The notes: a model not told the origin generated them from the letters alone. A stretch of 64,000 bases of DNA from Candidatus Peribacteraceae bacterium (GCA_028703835.1 JAQVMB010000004.1:1-64000); one strand, 5' to 3'. Positions 24,736 through 34,730 are shown, counted from the first letter of the stretch. Made by a program: numbers and translations.

Positions 24736-27510
24736 ATGCGATGCTCCATGGCTCTTGGCACTTCCGACGATTTCGGCGTTTCCGGCGACACTCCATCGCC
24801 GTTTGCAGACTCGGATGAATTGATGACGGACGACGACATGAACTTCCCGGAGGGGCATGCAGCGATGGAAGACCATCCCGCGCGGGAGACGGAAGTTTTG
24901 TCGGATGAGGGATTACCGTTGATCAACGGAAAACAGGAAAAGTGGCAATTTGATGAAGAGCGTATGTATATGACGGAAATGGCCAAAACCCCCCTGTTTA
25001 CCCGCACAGAGGAGATTGCTGCGGCCAAAAGCATTGAGCGTGCGCGTTTGCGCTTCCGGAACATGCTCTCCAGATTCGTTCCCGCCGCCGATGCGCAGGT
25101 GAAGATGTTGGAACGAGTGCATCGGAGAGAGGCGAGATTCGAACGGGTCATCGATACGTGTCTCACGGGGCGGGGCGAAAAGGAACAGGTGATGGGACGT
25201 ATGGGGGCGAACTTGCGCACCATCCGGGGATTGAGGCGGCGCAGCAGGCAACTGTTTCGGGCAGCCATGAACAGATCCTTGTCTCTCGAAGAGAGGAGAT
25301 ATGCAAGGCGGGAAGAGATGCGCACTCGCCATGCGATCGCACGGCTTCTGGAGGAACTGGGAGTCACCACGAGACGGCTGGAGGCGCTGATGTCGGTATT
25401 GGAGGCTAAACGCAATCGCATTGCGGTTCTCAAGCGGGAGATAGAGATGAGCGAGCATATCAAGGGATGGGAAGCGGAGCGGCGGGAGTGGAACATCGAA
25501 TTGCATGAGATTCTAAAAGCATTGCAGGACACGCCCGCAGGATTGGAGAAGCGGATGGAGCGACTGCGCGAAGCGCACCGGCAATACTATATGGCCAAGA
25601 AAGCGATGGGGGATGCGAACCTCCGGCTGGTCGTATCTGTCGCGAAAAAATATCGTAATCGCGGTCTCAGTTTCCTCGATCTCATTCAGGAAGGGAATAT
25701 GGGATTGATGCGGGCGGTCGAGATGTACGAGTTCAAGCGCGGTTTCAAGTTCAGCACGTACGCTACATGGTGGATCCGTCAGGCTGTTACTCGCGCCATT
25801 GCAGACCAGGCGAAAATGATCCGAACGCCCATGCATGTCATCGAAGGGATCGGCAAAGTGCGGAAAGCGGAGTGGAAGCTGGGGCAGGAACAGGGAAGGA
25901 CGCGGGTACAAAGCGAAGACATCGCCCGAAAGATGAAAATTGATCCTGAACGAGTTCGGCAGATGCGCGCGGCTGCCTGTTTCCCTCTCAGTCTTGATGA
26001 TGTCATCAACCCCCAGAACGACAGCAGCAAAGGATTTTTCCTTCCCGATGAGCGCGTGGAGGCGCCGGATGCGGAATACATGCGGGAGCAGTTACATGAG
26101 AAGATGAACGACGTCCTGGACGGTCTGACCTACCGTGAACGGGAAGTCATCCGGCTGCGGTACGGCCTTGCCGACGGCCATGTCTTCACCCTGGAAGAGA
26201 TCGGCAACATTTTTAAGCTATCGCGCGAACGTATCCGGCAAATCGAGGGGAAGGCCATGCGGAAGCTGCAGCATCCCGTTTGCCGAAAGAAGATGGAAGG
26301 ATTCTTGGACGATGCCGAGCAGAAGCGCAGTGACAAAGACCGCGTGTTGTCTTTGGCAGGGGATCCCAGTTGCCGCAGGATTCTCATCCGTCTTGGGCAG
26401 GCCTCTGCCGAGGATGACTGTTTCTTGGATGCCTTTGTGCGTGCGGGAGAAGGCAGCGAGTTGCATGTCCGTGACGTCCTCACAAGACTCCGCAATGCCG
26501 GACTCGTCGATTGCTTCAAGCGCGGTACGAAGCAGATTTATTACCTTACACCGGCGGGCGCCGACTGCTTCAAGGCGATCGTTCCGGACACAGAGAATCA
26601 CGAACCTTCCGCAACGCAGGAACGAGAGGGCGAGTCGGCGATGCCGGAGAATCTGTTGGCTGATCCTTGTCAGCGCGCTCTCATTCAGTACTTCGGCAAA
26701 GCCGGATCGGGCGAGCCGCGGCATGAACGCGGCGTTGCACGTATCCTGTCCGATTATAGCCGCAAGATGATCCACCAGAGAATTGCTTTGCTTGTGGAGC
26801 AGGGGATACTGGATTCCTATCACAAGGACGGTAAAAGGACGAAGTATTATTTGACGGAGACGGTTGGGCAGCAGCTGTACCGATTCGTTCTCCATCAGGA
26901 AAAAAAACGCGGTGCGCCTGTGGCCTCTCCGGCACCGGCTGCCGTGCCGCGTGAGGAGAAGGCGACGGTCACGCCGCCGGTTCTTTCCGCCATCCGGCCG
27001 TCGTTTCCGCCTCTCGGGGTGCGGAGGCAAGCGCCATCAGCTCCGTTGCATCCCGGAGTGCCGGAAACGGGTCGAGAACGGCCGTCTGCCAATGTCCCGG
27101 GGCGGGAAAAGACTGTCGATGACCAGATTGCATCGATCCGGACCGACATCGACGACCGCGTTCCAGAAGCCGGCGAAGCGGGATCCCCTGCATCTCGTCG
27201 GGTCAACGACAACGGCATGCACCGCCCTTTCTCGCTGGAGGCGTCCATTCTCGATGAGGTGCGCTGCTTGCCCGGTACGTCCCTGAGCCGGCTGTACCGC
27301 TTGTTTGAGCACAAGAAGATCATGCCGGGCGAAATCCGGGCGTGCGTGGAACAATTGTGCAGGGAGAAGAAGCTTTCCGTACCGGGAGTGGAACTGGCGG
27401 ACACGACGGTTCTGCAGTCCGGTGCGGCGCCGATTCCCGCCAAGAAGCCGTCTCCGCCGTTGGACGCGCCGTTCATTCCTCCGTCCACGGAGGGAATGCC
27501 TGTTTCCTGA
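24736..27510 (+). CDS. rpoD: Main-type sigma-70 factor with C-terminal winged-helix extension
   Basis: The 924-residue protein directs RNA polymerase to promoters. Region 1.2 ([17 protein letters not shown]) is near residue 75, region 2 ([36 protein letters not shown]) near 290-360 and region 4 ([32 protein letters not shown]) near 460-525. Normal sigma factors end there. Here about 390 more residues follow. Two regions resemble tandem winged helices (about 535-620 and 635-720; the second has KRTKYYLTE as the wing). A Pro-rich linker and a third helical domain (about 835-890) complete it. GGAGG five bases before ATG 24736 fixes the start. Confidence 0.88.
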   Translation: MRCSMALGTSDDFGVSGDTPSPFADSDELMTDDDMNFPEGHAAMEDHPARETEVLSDEGLPLINGKQEKWQFDEERMYMTEMAKTPLFTRTEEIAAAKSIERARLRFRNMLSRFVPAADAQVKMLERVHRREARFERVIDTCLTGRGEKEQVMGRMGANLRTIRGLRRRSRQLFRAAMNRSLSLEERRYARREEMRTRHAIARLLEELGVTTRRLEALMSVLEAKRNRIAVLKREIEMSEHIKGWEAERREWNIELHEILKALQDTPAGLEKRMERLREAHRQYYMAKKAMGDANLRLVVSVAKKYRNRGLSFLDLIQEGNMGLMRAVEMYEFKRGFKFSTYATWWIRQAVTRAIADQAKMIRTPMHVIEGIGKVRKAEWKLGQEQGRTRVQSEDIARKMKIDPERVRQMRAAACFPLSLDDVINPQNDSSKGFFLPDERVEAPDAEYMREQLHEKMNDVLDGLTYREREVIRLRYGLADGHVFTLEEIGNIFKLSRERIRQIEGKAMRKLQHPVCRKKMEGFLDDAEQKRSDKDRVLSLAGDPSCRRILIRLGQASAEDDCFLDAFVRAGEGSELHVRDVLTRLRNAGLVDCFKRGTKQIYYLTPAGADCFKAIVPDTENHEPSATQEREGESAMPENLLADPCQRALIQYFGKAGSGEPRHERGVARILSDYSRKMIHQRIALLVEQGILDSYHKDGKRTKYYLTETVGQQLYRFVLHQEKKRGAPVASPAPAAVPREEKATVTPPVLSAIRPSFPPLGVRRQAPSAPLHPGVPETGRERPSANVPGREKTVDDQIASIRTDIDDRVPEAGEAGSPASRRVNDNGMHRPFSLEASILDEVRCLPGTSLSRLYRLFEHKKIMPGEIRACVEQLCREKKLSVPGVELADTTVLQSGAAPIPAKKPSPPLDAPFIPPSTEGMPVS

Positions 27511-27556
27511 ATATCCATGCAGATCCAAATCAATGGCGGAAAGAGGCCTTTTTCGC

Positions 27557-27562
27557 TATAAT
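27557..27562 (+). promoter_or_regulatory. TATAAT -10 box upstream of histidine kinase
   Basis: A consensus TATAAT lies 27 bases before the GTG start of the kinase gene, in an AT-rich patch of an otherwise GC-rich region. No good -35 element is visible at 16-18 bases upstream, so strength is uncertain. Confidence 0.45.
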
Positions 27563-27588
27563 AATAGGAAAGAACCAACATCCATCCC

Positions 27589-29001
27589 GTGCGCATTCCC
27601 GCCCCTCCGACGGCCGCCCGCTCCCTTGCCCGTTCGCTGTTCCTGCCCGTCATCATGCTCGGGATGCTCGGGCTGTGGGGCACGTATTTTTTCGTGCACG
27701 GCCGCAGCGTCCTGGAGGAACGCCTGAAGAGCGAACTCCGGCAGACGGCCGCGGTGGCGGCGCTGCGCATCGACGCGGAAACGATTGCGGGCATCCGTGA
27801 CGGCGACACGGTGGAGGCGCCCGCGCTGCGCGCCGTGACGCGGCAGCTCCTGGAGATCAAGCGCACGTCGCCCCTCTTCCGGTCGGCGTACATCATGCGC
27901 CGCACGGACGATCCGCTCACCCTCGCGTTCGTTTCCGACGCGGATATGCTCGAACCCTTCGGCACGCTCGACCGCAATGGCGACGGGGCGTTGGGAGAGG
28001 ATGAACAACATCCTTTCGTCGGTGAACGTTACGACATCCGGGAGGTGCCCGCGCTGCAATCCCGCGCGTTCCTGGAGCCCACGACCGACGAGGCATTCAC
28101 CACCGACCAGTGGGGGACGGTGATGTCCGGGTATGCGCCCGTCCGCGATACGCGGGGGAAGGCGGTCGCGGTGCTCGGCATCGACATGGACGCGCAGGAT
28201 TATCTCGCGCTCTCGCAGCGCATCCTCTCGCCCGTCGCGTACCTGCTCGCGCTCTTTTCGCTCCTCTCCCTCGCGGGATCCTTGGTCCTGTGGATCGGGC
28301 GCCGCCGCCTGGAAGTGCTGGAGGAGATCGAGCGGGAGCGCACCGCCCTCCTGGATCTCCTCCTGCACCAGCTCGGCACGCCCATTGCGACGCTCCGCTG
28401 GTGGCTGGAGATCCTGCACGATCACAAGGACAGGCACATTGACGACGTGCGCCGGCATCTGGAGGAGAGCGTGGCGCGCATGGGCGGCATCATGACCGCG
28501 CTCTACGACGCCAGCCGTTTCCGTCGCAAGCACCTCGCGAGCGCCGGATTCTGTGATGTGGCGGCGACGGTGGAAAAAGTGGTGAAGGAAGCGGAGCAAC
28601 GGTTCACGATCCGCCGCCAGACGGTCCGTCTGGACGTCGGGCACGGGCTCCTTCGTGGCCGCATCGACGCCGAGTCGCTCGCGGGCGTGATGCGCGAGCT
28701 GCTCGAAAACGCATCCTCCTATTCCGCCGACGGCGCCGCGGTGGAGGTGCGCGTGCACAAGCGGCAGCGTTCGGTGATCGTGGAAGTGAAAGACCGCGGC
28801 TGCGGCATTCCCAAAGCGGAAATGCCGCGCATCGGCGAGCGGTTCGTGCGCGCTTCGAACGCCCTGAAGGTGAAACCGGTCGGTAACGGCCTTGGCCTCT
28901 ATATCGCCAAGGGCATCATCCGCCGCGCGGGCGGCTCGCTGCGCATCAAGAGCGCGGAGGGGAAGGGGACGACCGTCTCTTTCACGGTGGCGGGGGCGTA
29001 A
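27589..29001 (+). CDS. Sensor histidine kinase with EF-hand-like loop in its sensor domain
   Basis: The 470-residue membrane kinase has transmembrane segments near residues 14-40 and 210-235 that flank an extracytoplasmic sensor. The sensor holds DRNGDGALGEDE (about residues 128-139), which fits a 12-residue EF-hand calcium loop with D/N/D at positions 1, 3, 5 and E at 12. The HisKA box is LLLHQLGTPIATLRWW, with the phosphoacceptor His near residue 261. The ATPase domain has ELLENASSYS, DRGCGIP and GNGLGLYIAKGI. No response regulator lies nearby, so it is an orphan kinase. Starts with GTG. Confidence 0.85.
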   Translation: MRIPAPPTAARSLARSLFLPVIMLGMLGLWGTYFFVHGRSVLEERLKSELRQTAAVAALRIDAETIAGIRDGDTVEAPALRAVTRQLLEIKRTSPLFRSAYIMRRTDDPLTLAFVSDADMLEPFGTLDRNGDGALGEDEQHPFVGERYDIREVPALQSRAFLEPTTDEAFTTDQWGTVMSGYAPVRDTRGKAVAVLGIDMDAQDYLALSQRILSPVAYLLALFSLLSLAGSLVLWIGRRRLEVLEEIERERTALLDLLLHQLGTPIATLRWWLEILHDHKDRHIDDVRRHLEESVARMGGIMTALYDASRFRRKHLASAGFCDVAATVEKVVKEAEQRFTIRRQTVRLDVGHGLLRGRIDAESLAGVMRELLENASSYSADGAAVEVRVHKRQRSVIVEVKDRGCGIPKAEMPRIGERFVRASNALKVKPVGNGLGLYIAKGIIRRAGGSLRIKSAEGKGTTVSFTVAGA

Positions 29002-29023
29002 TACATCTTTTCTCATTTGTTAT

Positions 29024-29278
29024 ATGTCGTACGCAAAGAAAAAATCGGCAAAGAAATTGGACCGGGACTATGCCGCTCAGTTGTTTCTGGTGCTGGGAAT
29101 TTTTGCCGCCGCACTGACCACGGAAGGTATGAATATCGTTCATGAATGGGCGAAGTCCATCGGAGAGACGGGATATTGGGCGTATTCGATAGTAATCGTG
29201 TTCGTTCTCTGGCCGTATTTCATGATACAAATAGTCAACATACTCGATGAGGTGTATCTGAAGAGACTGAAAAAATAG
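29024..29278 (+). CDS. Small two-helix membrane protein
   Basis: The 84-residue protein starts with a Lys-rich cytosolic tail (MSYAKKKSAKKLDRDY). Two transmembrane segments follow, near residues 18-36 and 52-74, and the protein ends in a basic tail. The ATG at 29024 is chosen because earlier codons in the frame overlap the kinase gene and encode Arg/Ser-rich noise. It follows the kinase by 22 bases and may be in the same transcript. Family not recognised. Confidence 0.6.
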   Translation: MSYAKKKSAKKLDRDYAAQLFLVLGIFAAALTTEGMNIVHEWAKSIGETGYWAYSIVIVFVLWPYFMIQIVNILDEVYLKRLKK

Positions 29279-29382
29279 AAAGGTGGAGGAGAAGCGATTT
29301 GGACCTCCAAGGTTTCAGATGCCTTGTTCCTGACGGATGCAGGCCTCCGTTGCAGGATGTTGGTCCCCATGCCGACACGTTA

Positions 29383-29401
29383 AATGCAATAGTATTGCAT
29401 T
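29383..29401. promoter_or_regulatory. Zur/Fur-type operator, 19-bp perfect palindrome
   Basis: aatgcaatagtattgcatt is a perfect 9-1-9 palindrome 44 bases before the Fur/Zur-family gene that heads the zinc-uptake operon. Fur-family boxes are AT-rich 19-mers of this form, so autoregulated zinc-dependent repression of the operon is the natural reading. Confidence 0.7.
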
Positions 29402-29444
29402 ACAGAATAATCCAGCTACAGTGCTGTTGCGTCCGTGATTCCCG

Positions 29445-29864
29445 ATGCAAGATTCCCTTCGAACAATGTTGAAACGGCACGACTTGAAGTACACCCGGCC
29501 ACGACGGCTGGTCCTTCGTGCGCTGGCAAGCCTCAAGAAACCCTGCTCACCCTACGACGTCCAAAAATGGATTCATGCGAAGAATGAAGCAGTCCATGTC
29601 GTCACGATCTATCGCGTCCTCGAGACATTCGTACGCATCGGTATCGTGCACCGGCATCCTTGTGACGGGCATTTCTTTCTCTGTTCGCTGCCGGCACAAC
29701 CGGGACATCATCGTTTCCTCCATTGCACATCCTGCGGGGAGGTGCGGGAATATCTGAACGAAGCACTGTGCCAAGCGGAAGAGCAATGTATTCGCTCCTC
29801 CCATTTTCGTGTGCATACCCACGTGAGTGAATTTCTCGGAACATGTGCCGCTTGCGCGGCGTAA
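29445..29864 (+). CDS. zur: Fur-family regulator, probably Zur
   Basis: The 139-residue regulator has the Fur winged helix (KYTRPRRLVLRALAS, VVTIYRVLETFVRIGIVHR) and the dimerisation domain with metal ligands HHRFLHCTSCGE and a C-terminal CAAC. Two CxxC pairs form the structural zinc site. Its position in front of znuABC genes and behind a perfect 19-bp palindrome makes zinc, not iron, the likely signal. The znuA start lies 21 bases downstream, so regulator and transporter share one transcript. Confidence 0.85.
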   Translation: MQDSLRTMLKRHDLKYTRPRRLVLRALASLKKPCSPYDVQKWIHAKNEAVHVVTIYRVLETFVRIGIVHRHPCDGHFFLCSLPAQPGHHRFLHCTSCGEVREYLNEALCQAEEQCIRSSHFRVHTHVSEFLGTCAACAA

Positions 29865-29885
29865 TTTTCTTTCCCACTCCTTCCC

Positions 29886-30839
29886 ATGAAGGACCGCATG
29901 ATCTTCCCGCTGCTTCTTGCTTCCATCGTCCTCGCGGGATGCGCACAGGGGCGGCAGGCCGACGACGGCACGCTCCCCGTGGCTGCAAGCTTCTATCCTC
30001 TTGCCCATTTCGCCGAACAGGTCGGAGGCGGGCATGTGCGGGTACGGCAGGTGCTGCCGAGCGGCGTCGAACCGCATGACTATGAGCCGTCTCCCGGCGA
30101 CCTGCGCGTGATGAGCGACGCGAAGGTCTTCCTCTTCAACGGCGGCATCGACCCGTGGGGAGACCGCTTGCGTGCCGATCTGGAGAAGGATGGCGTCATC
30201 GTCGTCGAAATGGCTGAGCATGCGGATGTCCTTGTGCATGCCGCACACGCTCACGACGGGAACGAAGAAGAGGAGCATGATGACACTCTTCATGACGAAG
30301 GACATGATCACGGCCCGTTCGATCCGCATTTCTGGATGGATCCGCTGACGGCGAAGACGGAAGTGGCCGAGATCCGCGATGCGTTGATTGCAGCCGATGC
30401 CACGCACGCGGAAGACTATCGCCGGAACGCGGAGGACTACCTCGCGCGCCTCGATGCCCTTGACCGGCAGTATCGGGACGGCCTCGCCTCCTGCACCCTC
30501 AAGGAAATCATCGTGTCCCATGATGCCTTCCGGTACCTCGCGAACCGGTACGGGTTCCACACGCTGCCGATCAACGGCGTGGACCAGGAAGAGCCATCGG
30601 CACGGGCGATCGCGGAACTGATTTCCAACGCCAAAGCGAAAGGCATCCGCACGGTTTTCTTCGAGACGACGGCCAGCCCCAAACTTTCGGAGACCATCGC
30701 ACGGGAAGCCGGAGCATCCACGCAGGTGCTCCATACCCTTCACGGCCTCACGGAAGAGGAGGAGCGGAATGGCGACACGTACATTTCGATCATGGAGCGC
30801 AATCTCAGCCGTCTTCAAGACGCCATGCAATGCCGATGA
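29886..30839 (+). CDS. znuA: Zinc ABC transporter substrate-binding lipoprotein
   Basis: The 317-residue protein binds zinc outside the membrane. It has a lipoprotein signal with lipobox LAGC (Cys at about 19). Metal-ligand histidines are seen in GVEPHDYEPS, DPHFWMDP and VSHDAFRYLANRYGF. Between them is the His/Asp/Glu-rich loop (HAAHAHDGNEEEEHDD) diagnostic of zinc rather than manganese binding proteins of the cluster A-I family. It overlaps znuC by four bases. Confidence 0.92.
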   Translation: MKDRMIFPLLLASIVLAGCAQGRQADDGTLPVAASFYPLAHFAEQVGGGHVRVRQVLPSGVEPHDYEPSPGDLRVMSDAKVFLFNGGIDPWGDRLRADLEKDGVIVVEMAEHADVLVHAAHAHDGNEEEEHDDTLHDEGHDHGPFDPHFWMDPLTAKTEVAEIRDALIAADATHAEDYRRNAEDYLARLDALDRQYRDGLASCTLKEIIVSHDAFRYLANRYGFHTLPINGVDQEEPSARAIAELISNAKAKGIRTVFFETTASPKLSETIAREAGASTQVLHTLHGLTEEEERNGDTYISIMERNLSRLQDAMQCR

Positions 30840-31585
30840 ACGCACCCGCCATCGAGTTCAAGGGCGTCACGTACCGCTACGGCGCGTCGCCTCCCGCCCT
30901 GGAGGACGTCACCTGCGCCATCCCGCAGGGGGCGTTCGTCGGCATCGTCGGGCCGAACGGCGCGGGAAAATCAACGTTCATCCGGCTGATTCTCGGCCTC
31001 ATCACGCCGTCAAAGGGATCCGTATCCGTGACGGGCGCCCCCCCGCGCGAGGCCAGAAAAATGGGGCACATCGGCTACGTCCCGCAGAAAATTTCCCAGA
31101 GCGATTTCCGTTTCCCCGCCACCGTCGAGGAGGTGGTCCTCAGCGGCCGGACGGCGCTTCGCGGCATCGGTCGTTTCTTCACGCAAGAAGACAGGCGCCA
31201 GGCCGCCGATGCCATGCACATGACGGGGATCGGGCACCTCGGCAAGAGACTGGCGGGCACGCTCTCCGGCGGAGAGCGTCAGCGCGTATTCATCGCGCGG
31301 GCGCTGGCGGGCAATCCTCGTCTGCTCATCTTGGATGAGCCGGAAACAGGCGTTGACGCGGCGACCTCACATGACTTTTTCGCACTCCTGAAAACATTCC
31401 ACCAGAACGGCCTCACGATCGTGCTGGTATCGCACGATCTTTCCGTGATGGCGAAAGAGGCGCAGAACATTCTCTGTCTCAATCGCAGGCTCATCGGGCA
31501 TTGCACCCCCCATGAACTGGGCGATGCCGACATTCTGACCAGGTTGTACGGAACGGATGTCACTTTTCTCCAGCACCACCACTGA
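30836..31585 (+). CDS. znuC: Zinc ABC transporter ATP-binding protein
   Basis: The 249-residue ATPase powers zinc import. Walker A is GPNGAGKST, the Q-loop YVPQKISQSDFRFP, the signature LSGGERQRVF and Walker B LLILDEPETGVD, followed by the H-loop VLVSHDLSV. The ATG at 30836 overlaps the znuA stop as ATGA; another Met two codons earlier is possible. The product pairs with ZnuB encoded 3 bases downstream. Confidence 0.93.
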   Translation: MNAPAIEFKGVTYRYGASPPALEDVTCAIPQGAFVGIVGPNGAGKSTFIRLILGLITPSKGSVSVTGAPPREARKMGHIGYVPQKISQSDFRFPATVEEVVLSGRTALRGIGRFFTQEDRRQAADAMHMTGIGHLGKRLAGTLSGGERQRVFIARALAGNPRLLILDEPETGVDAATSHDFFALLKTFHQNGLTIVLVSHDLSVMAKEAQNILCLNRRLIGHCTPHELGDADILTRLYGTDVTFLQHHH

Positions 31586-31588
31586 ACC

Positions 31589-32410
31589 ATGATCACCATC
31601 TTCCAGTATGATTTCATGCTTCGCGCCTTCGCTGCGGGCGCGGTCGTGGGCGTGCTCGCCCCCGCCATCGGGCTCTTCATCGTGTCGAGACGCTATTCCT
31701 TCATAGCCGACACGCTCGCTCACGTGTCTCTCGCCGGCGTGGCGGCAGGATACCTCGCGGGCATCGATCCGATCCTGACGGCAATCGGCGCTTCGCTCGC
31801 GTCGGCCGGATGCGTGGAATGGCTGCGGCGCAGCGGTTCCGCTCCGAGCGAATCCCTCCTTTCGCTCCTGCTCTACGGCGGATTGGCGCTTGCGGCCGTT
31901 CTGCTCAGTCTTTCCAGCGGCACCAACGTGTCGCTCTCCGCGGTGCTCTTCGGCAGCATCGCCACCGTTTCGAGCCGGGAATTGCTGGTGATTGCACTCC
32001 TTGGCTTTTTTGTCCTCACGGTCTTGATCGTGCTTTTCAAAGAATTCTTCGCCGTGGTTTTGGATGAGGACTTGTCTGCCGCAGGAGGCGTGCCATCGCG
32101 TCTCTTGAATACCGTGCTCGTGATGCTCGCCGCCGTCACGGTTTCTGCGACGATGCGGATCATCGGCGTGCTGCTTGTGGGTGCCTTGATGGTGATCCCC
32201 GTGCTGACTGCGATGCAATTGGGCTTGAGCTTCCGCAAAACCCTGTTCGCTTCCATGGCGTTTTCCGTCACCAGCGTCGTCCTCGGACTTATCGTCTCTT
32301 TCCACATGGGAACAGCGAGCGGCGGCACCATCGTCCTGATCGCGCTCGGTTTCTTCCTGATCAGCACGCAAGCAAAGATGTTCCATCATGGTGGGAGACG
32401 CCCTCACTGA
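31589..32410 (+). CDS. znuB: Zinc ABC transporter permease
   Basis: The 273-residue inner-membrane protein has about eight hydrophobic segments and the ABC-3 family hallmarks: SRRYSFIADTLAHVSLAGVA after the first helix and a Gly/Ala-rich core with IIGVLLVGALMVIPV. It forms the channel of the ZnuABC importer. It ends the zur-znuA-znuC-znuB operon; the next gene converges from the other strand 8 bases later. Confidence 0.92.
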   Translation: MITIFQYDFMLRAFAAGAVVGVLAPAIGLFIVSRRYSFIADTLAHVSLAGVAAGYLAGIDPILTAIGASLASAGCVEWLRRSGSAPSESLLSLLLYGGLALAAVLLSLSSGTNVSLSAVLFGSIATVSSRELLVIALLGFFVLTVLIVLFKEFFAVVLDEDLSAAGGVPSRLLNTVLVMLAAVTVSATMRIIGVLLVGALMVIPVLTAMQLGLSFRKTLFASMAFSVTSVVLGLIVSFHMGTASGGTIVLIALGFFLISTQAKMFHHGGRRPH

Positions 32411-32418
32411 CTACTACA

Positions 32419-32796
32419 TCATCCCTCTGAATTGACGGTTTTCTTCTTCTCATTCTCCTTCACCCTGAACTTCACGATTCTCTGTACGAGGGCGAGCGGC
32501 ATGGGTTCATGGAGCGGGAATTGAACGGAGCCTTTCGCCTGTGCATAGGGAAGCAACTGCTTTTTGAACGCCGTGATGGCCGAAGGAGTCGGGTAGAATC
32601 CGATGTGTGTTTCAAAGGCCGCAAAATGCACCAAATTCCCGCGAAACTTGAATGTCGGGATTCCATAATTCATGCACTCTTCGGCTTGAGGCGCCGCCTC
32701 CCGAATGGTCCGGCGAAGCTCTTCCAATACACGTCGAACGTCACATGGAAATGAAGCGATGTAAGCATCAACGGTGCTGAACTTTTTACGGCTCAT
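32419..32796 (-). CDS. DUF1801 (YdhG-like) protein
   Basis: The 125-residue protein matches the DUF1801 pattern: STVDAYIASFP, a helical stretch, EECMNYGIPTFKFRGN, HIGFYPTPSAI and a C-terminal FPLHEPMPLALVQRIVKFR. Iron-chaperone-like roles have been proposed for relatives but are not established. The Met at 32796 gives the usual N-terminus; the longer frame adds a Ser/Arg tail inside the upstream gene. It overlaps the end of the upstream secreted-protein gene by 11 bases on the same strand. Confidence 0.8.
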   Translation of the reverse strand: MSRKKFSTVDAYIASFPCDVRRVLEELRRTIREAAPQAEECMNYGIPTFKFRGNLVHFAAFETHIGFYPTPSAITAFKKQLLPYAQAKGSVQFPLHEPMPLALVQRIVKFRVKENEKKKTVNSEG

Positions 32797-34552
32797 ACGT
32801 CGTATCGTACCGATTCCCGATCGTCTTCGTGAGGAGGAATCCCGTCTTTCCATTCGGCAAACGAATTTTGGCCACTCTTCCGTTGCGAAGGAAACGGATC
32901 ACATCCACCGTCGTTCCCTCTTTCAATTGCACGCCTCCGCTCTGGCGCACGGTGACATGCGGCACGATCACGTGATACTCCCCGGTCGAGCCGGAGGCTC
33001 CATGCGTCGCAGAGTTTGAACCGGACGGCGTGTTGTAGTCCGGATTATGGATCGTCGTCGTTCCCTGCCCTCTGATGCCGCCGCCTCCACCCGTTACCTG
33101 AGCCGACGAAGAGGAGCCGGAAGAAGCCGGAAGAGTGCATGTGCTCGGCGTTCCGCTACAGGTGTAGCCGCTTTCGATCGCGCAGGCGGCGGAACAGCCA
33201 TCCCCGTCTGCCATGTCTCCATCATCGCAAGCTTCGTCGGCATCGAGCGCGCCATTGCCGCATGCGATCTCGCAGATGCTCGGCTCATCGGCACAGACAT
33301 AGCCTTCTTCGATGGTGCAGGCGGCGGAACATCCATCCTCATCATCCGTATCGCCATCATCACAGTCCTCACCCTCTTCGAGCGTCCCGTTGCCGCATGC
33401 GATCTCGCAGCTGCTTGGCTCACCGGTACAGACGTAGCCCTCTTCGATAGTGCAGGTGGCGGAGCAGCCGTCTGCATCAGCAGTATTGTCGTCATCGCAT
33501 TCCTCGGTGCTCCCCACCGATGCGTCACCGCAGATATCGGGGAATGCCCCGCATGACGAAAGGACGGTATTCGTCCGCGTATCGATGACGGAGACGGTGG
33601 CGCTGTTCCAGTTTGCCACGTACAGACCAAAGCCGCTGATGGCGACACCGAGCGGAGTAGTTCCCACGGTGATGGATTTCACCACGGTTCTGCGCTGAAT
33701 GTCGACGAGATCCACGTGGGTGGTTCCTCCATTGGCGATGTAGATTCCGGTGCCGGTTCCGACGACGCCGTCGGGAGAAGCCCCTCCGCCGCTGAAGGCG
33801 CTGCCGACGACAACATTTCTCACTGCATCGATCTCCGAAATGTTATTCGAGTTCACATTCGTGACGTACACGCCCGTACCGTGAGCGGCGATCGCCACCG
33901 GGAGTGTGCCCACCGCAAGGGTTTTCACGACGGAGCTTGTTCGCCGGTCGATGATGGACACGCTGTTGTCGTTGCGGTTCGCCACGTACACGCCCGTACC
34001 GCTCACGGCGATGGCATCCGGATAGCTTTCCACCGCAATGGGACTTCCCACGACGGTATTCGTCCTTGCATCGTACACTTTGACCCGGTTCAGCGTGCCA
34101 TCCGCCACGTACACGCCCGTGCCGCTCACGGCAACTGCAAGCGGATATTCTCCCACGGACGTTATCGGATCACCCGCAGTGTTCGTCAATGCATCAATAA
34201 CGTACATACTGGTGCTCACCAGCGCATAGACAGTGGTGCCGGTCGCCGTGACGGCGGCCGCGGTGCCGATCGCGAGCGTTTTTACTTTCGTATTCGTCCG
34301 TCTGTCGATGATCGAAACGCCGCCATTCTCCGCCACGTACACTCCCGTACCGCTCACGGCGATGGCAACCGGGCGCGTCCCGACACTGATCGCGCATCCG
34401 CCGTCCGCAGAGCAGCGCGGAATGAACGAGGACGCCTCAGAAAATGGAGATTTATTTTGAGACGAAGAGGGCAGCACCAGAGCCAAACCCACGATAACGA
34501 CGACGAGGAATGGTCGTGAACCACGAACAATCCAAGAGAAGAAAACGTTCAT
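32786..34552 (-). CDS. Secreted YVTN beta-propeller protein with DUF4215 repeats
   Basis: A signal peptide (about residues 1-28) is followed by seven or so propeller repeats of the form VAISGTGVYVAN...SVIDTRTNT (about 50-330). Three Cys-rich DUF4215 (myxo-type) repeats follow, with ECDDDNTADADGCSATC-like units (about 335-470). A Ser/Gly-rich linker leads to a small C-terminal beta domain (residues 520-588). Such proteins are exported and may sit on the cell surface. The DNA of the propeller is internally repetitive, so slippage or recombination between repeats is possible. Confidence 0.8.
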   Translation of the reverse strand: MNVFFSWIVRGSRPFLVVVIVGLALVLPSSSQNKSPFSEASSFIPRCSADGGCAISVGTRPVAIAVSGTGVYVAENGGVSIIDRRTNTKVKTLAIGTAAAVTATGTTVYALVSTSMYVIDALTNTAGDPITSVGEYPLAVAVSGTGVYVADGTLNRVKVYDARTNTVVGSPIAVESYPDAIAVSGTGVYVANRNDNSVSIIDRRTSSVVKTLAVGTLPVAIAAHGTGVYVTNVNSNNISEIDAVRNVVVGSAFSGGGASPDGVVGTGTGIYIANGGTTHVDLVDIQRRTVVKSITVGTTPLGVAISGFGLYVANWNSATVSVIDTRTNTVLSSCGAFPDICGDASVGSTEECDDDNTADADGCSATCTIEEGYVCTGEPSSCEIACGNGTLEEGEDCDDGDTDDEDGCSAACTIEEGYVCADEPSICEIACGNGALDADEACDDGDMADGDGCSAACAIESGYTCSGTPSTCTLPASSGSSSSAQVTGGGGGIRGQGTTTIHNPDYNTPSGSNSATHGASGSTGEYHVIVPHVTVRQSGGVQLKEGTTVDVIRFLRNGRVAKIRLPNGKTGFLLTKTIGNRYDTTYEP

Positions 34553-34730
34553 GGTATTTCAGTTTATAGAGACCCCTCAACAAAACAAAATTCCACCACT
34601 TCTCTGAATAGCCTCTTCGCTGGACACTACCGAGTTCTATGCCGCGAAGGCAGACCGGTTGAGTGTGCGATGTGATTGAATTATAAGTGTTTCAAACAAA
34701 ATGTATGTATTCCAGAAGCAAAAAATACAA

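Noticed and set aside
27556-29016. 486-codon minus-strand frame over the histidine kinase
   Set aside because: His/Arg-rich antisense shadow; the kinase boxes on the plus strand are unmistakable.
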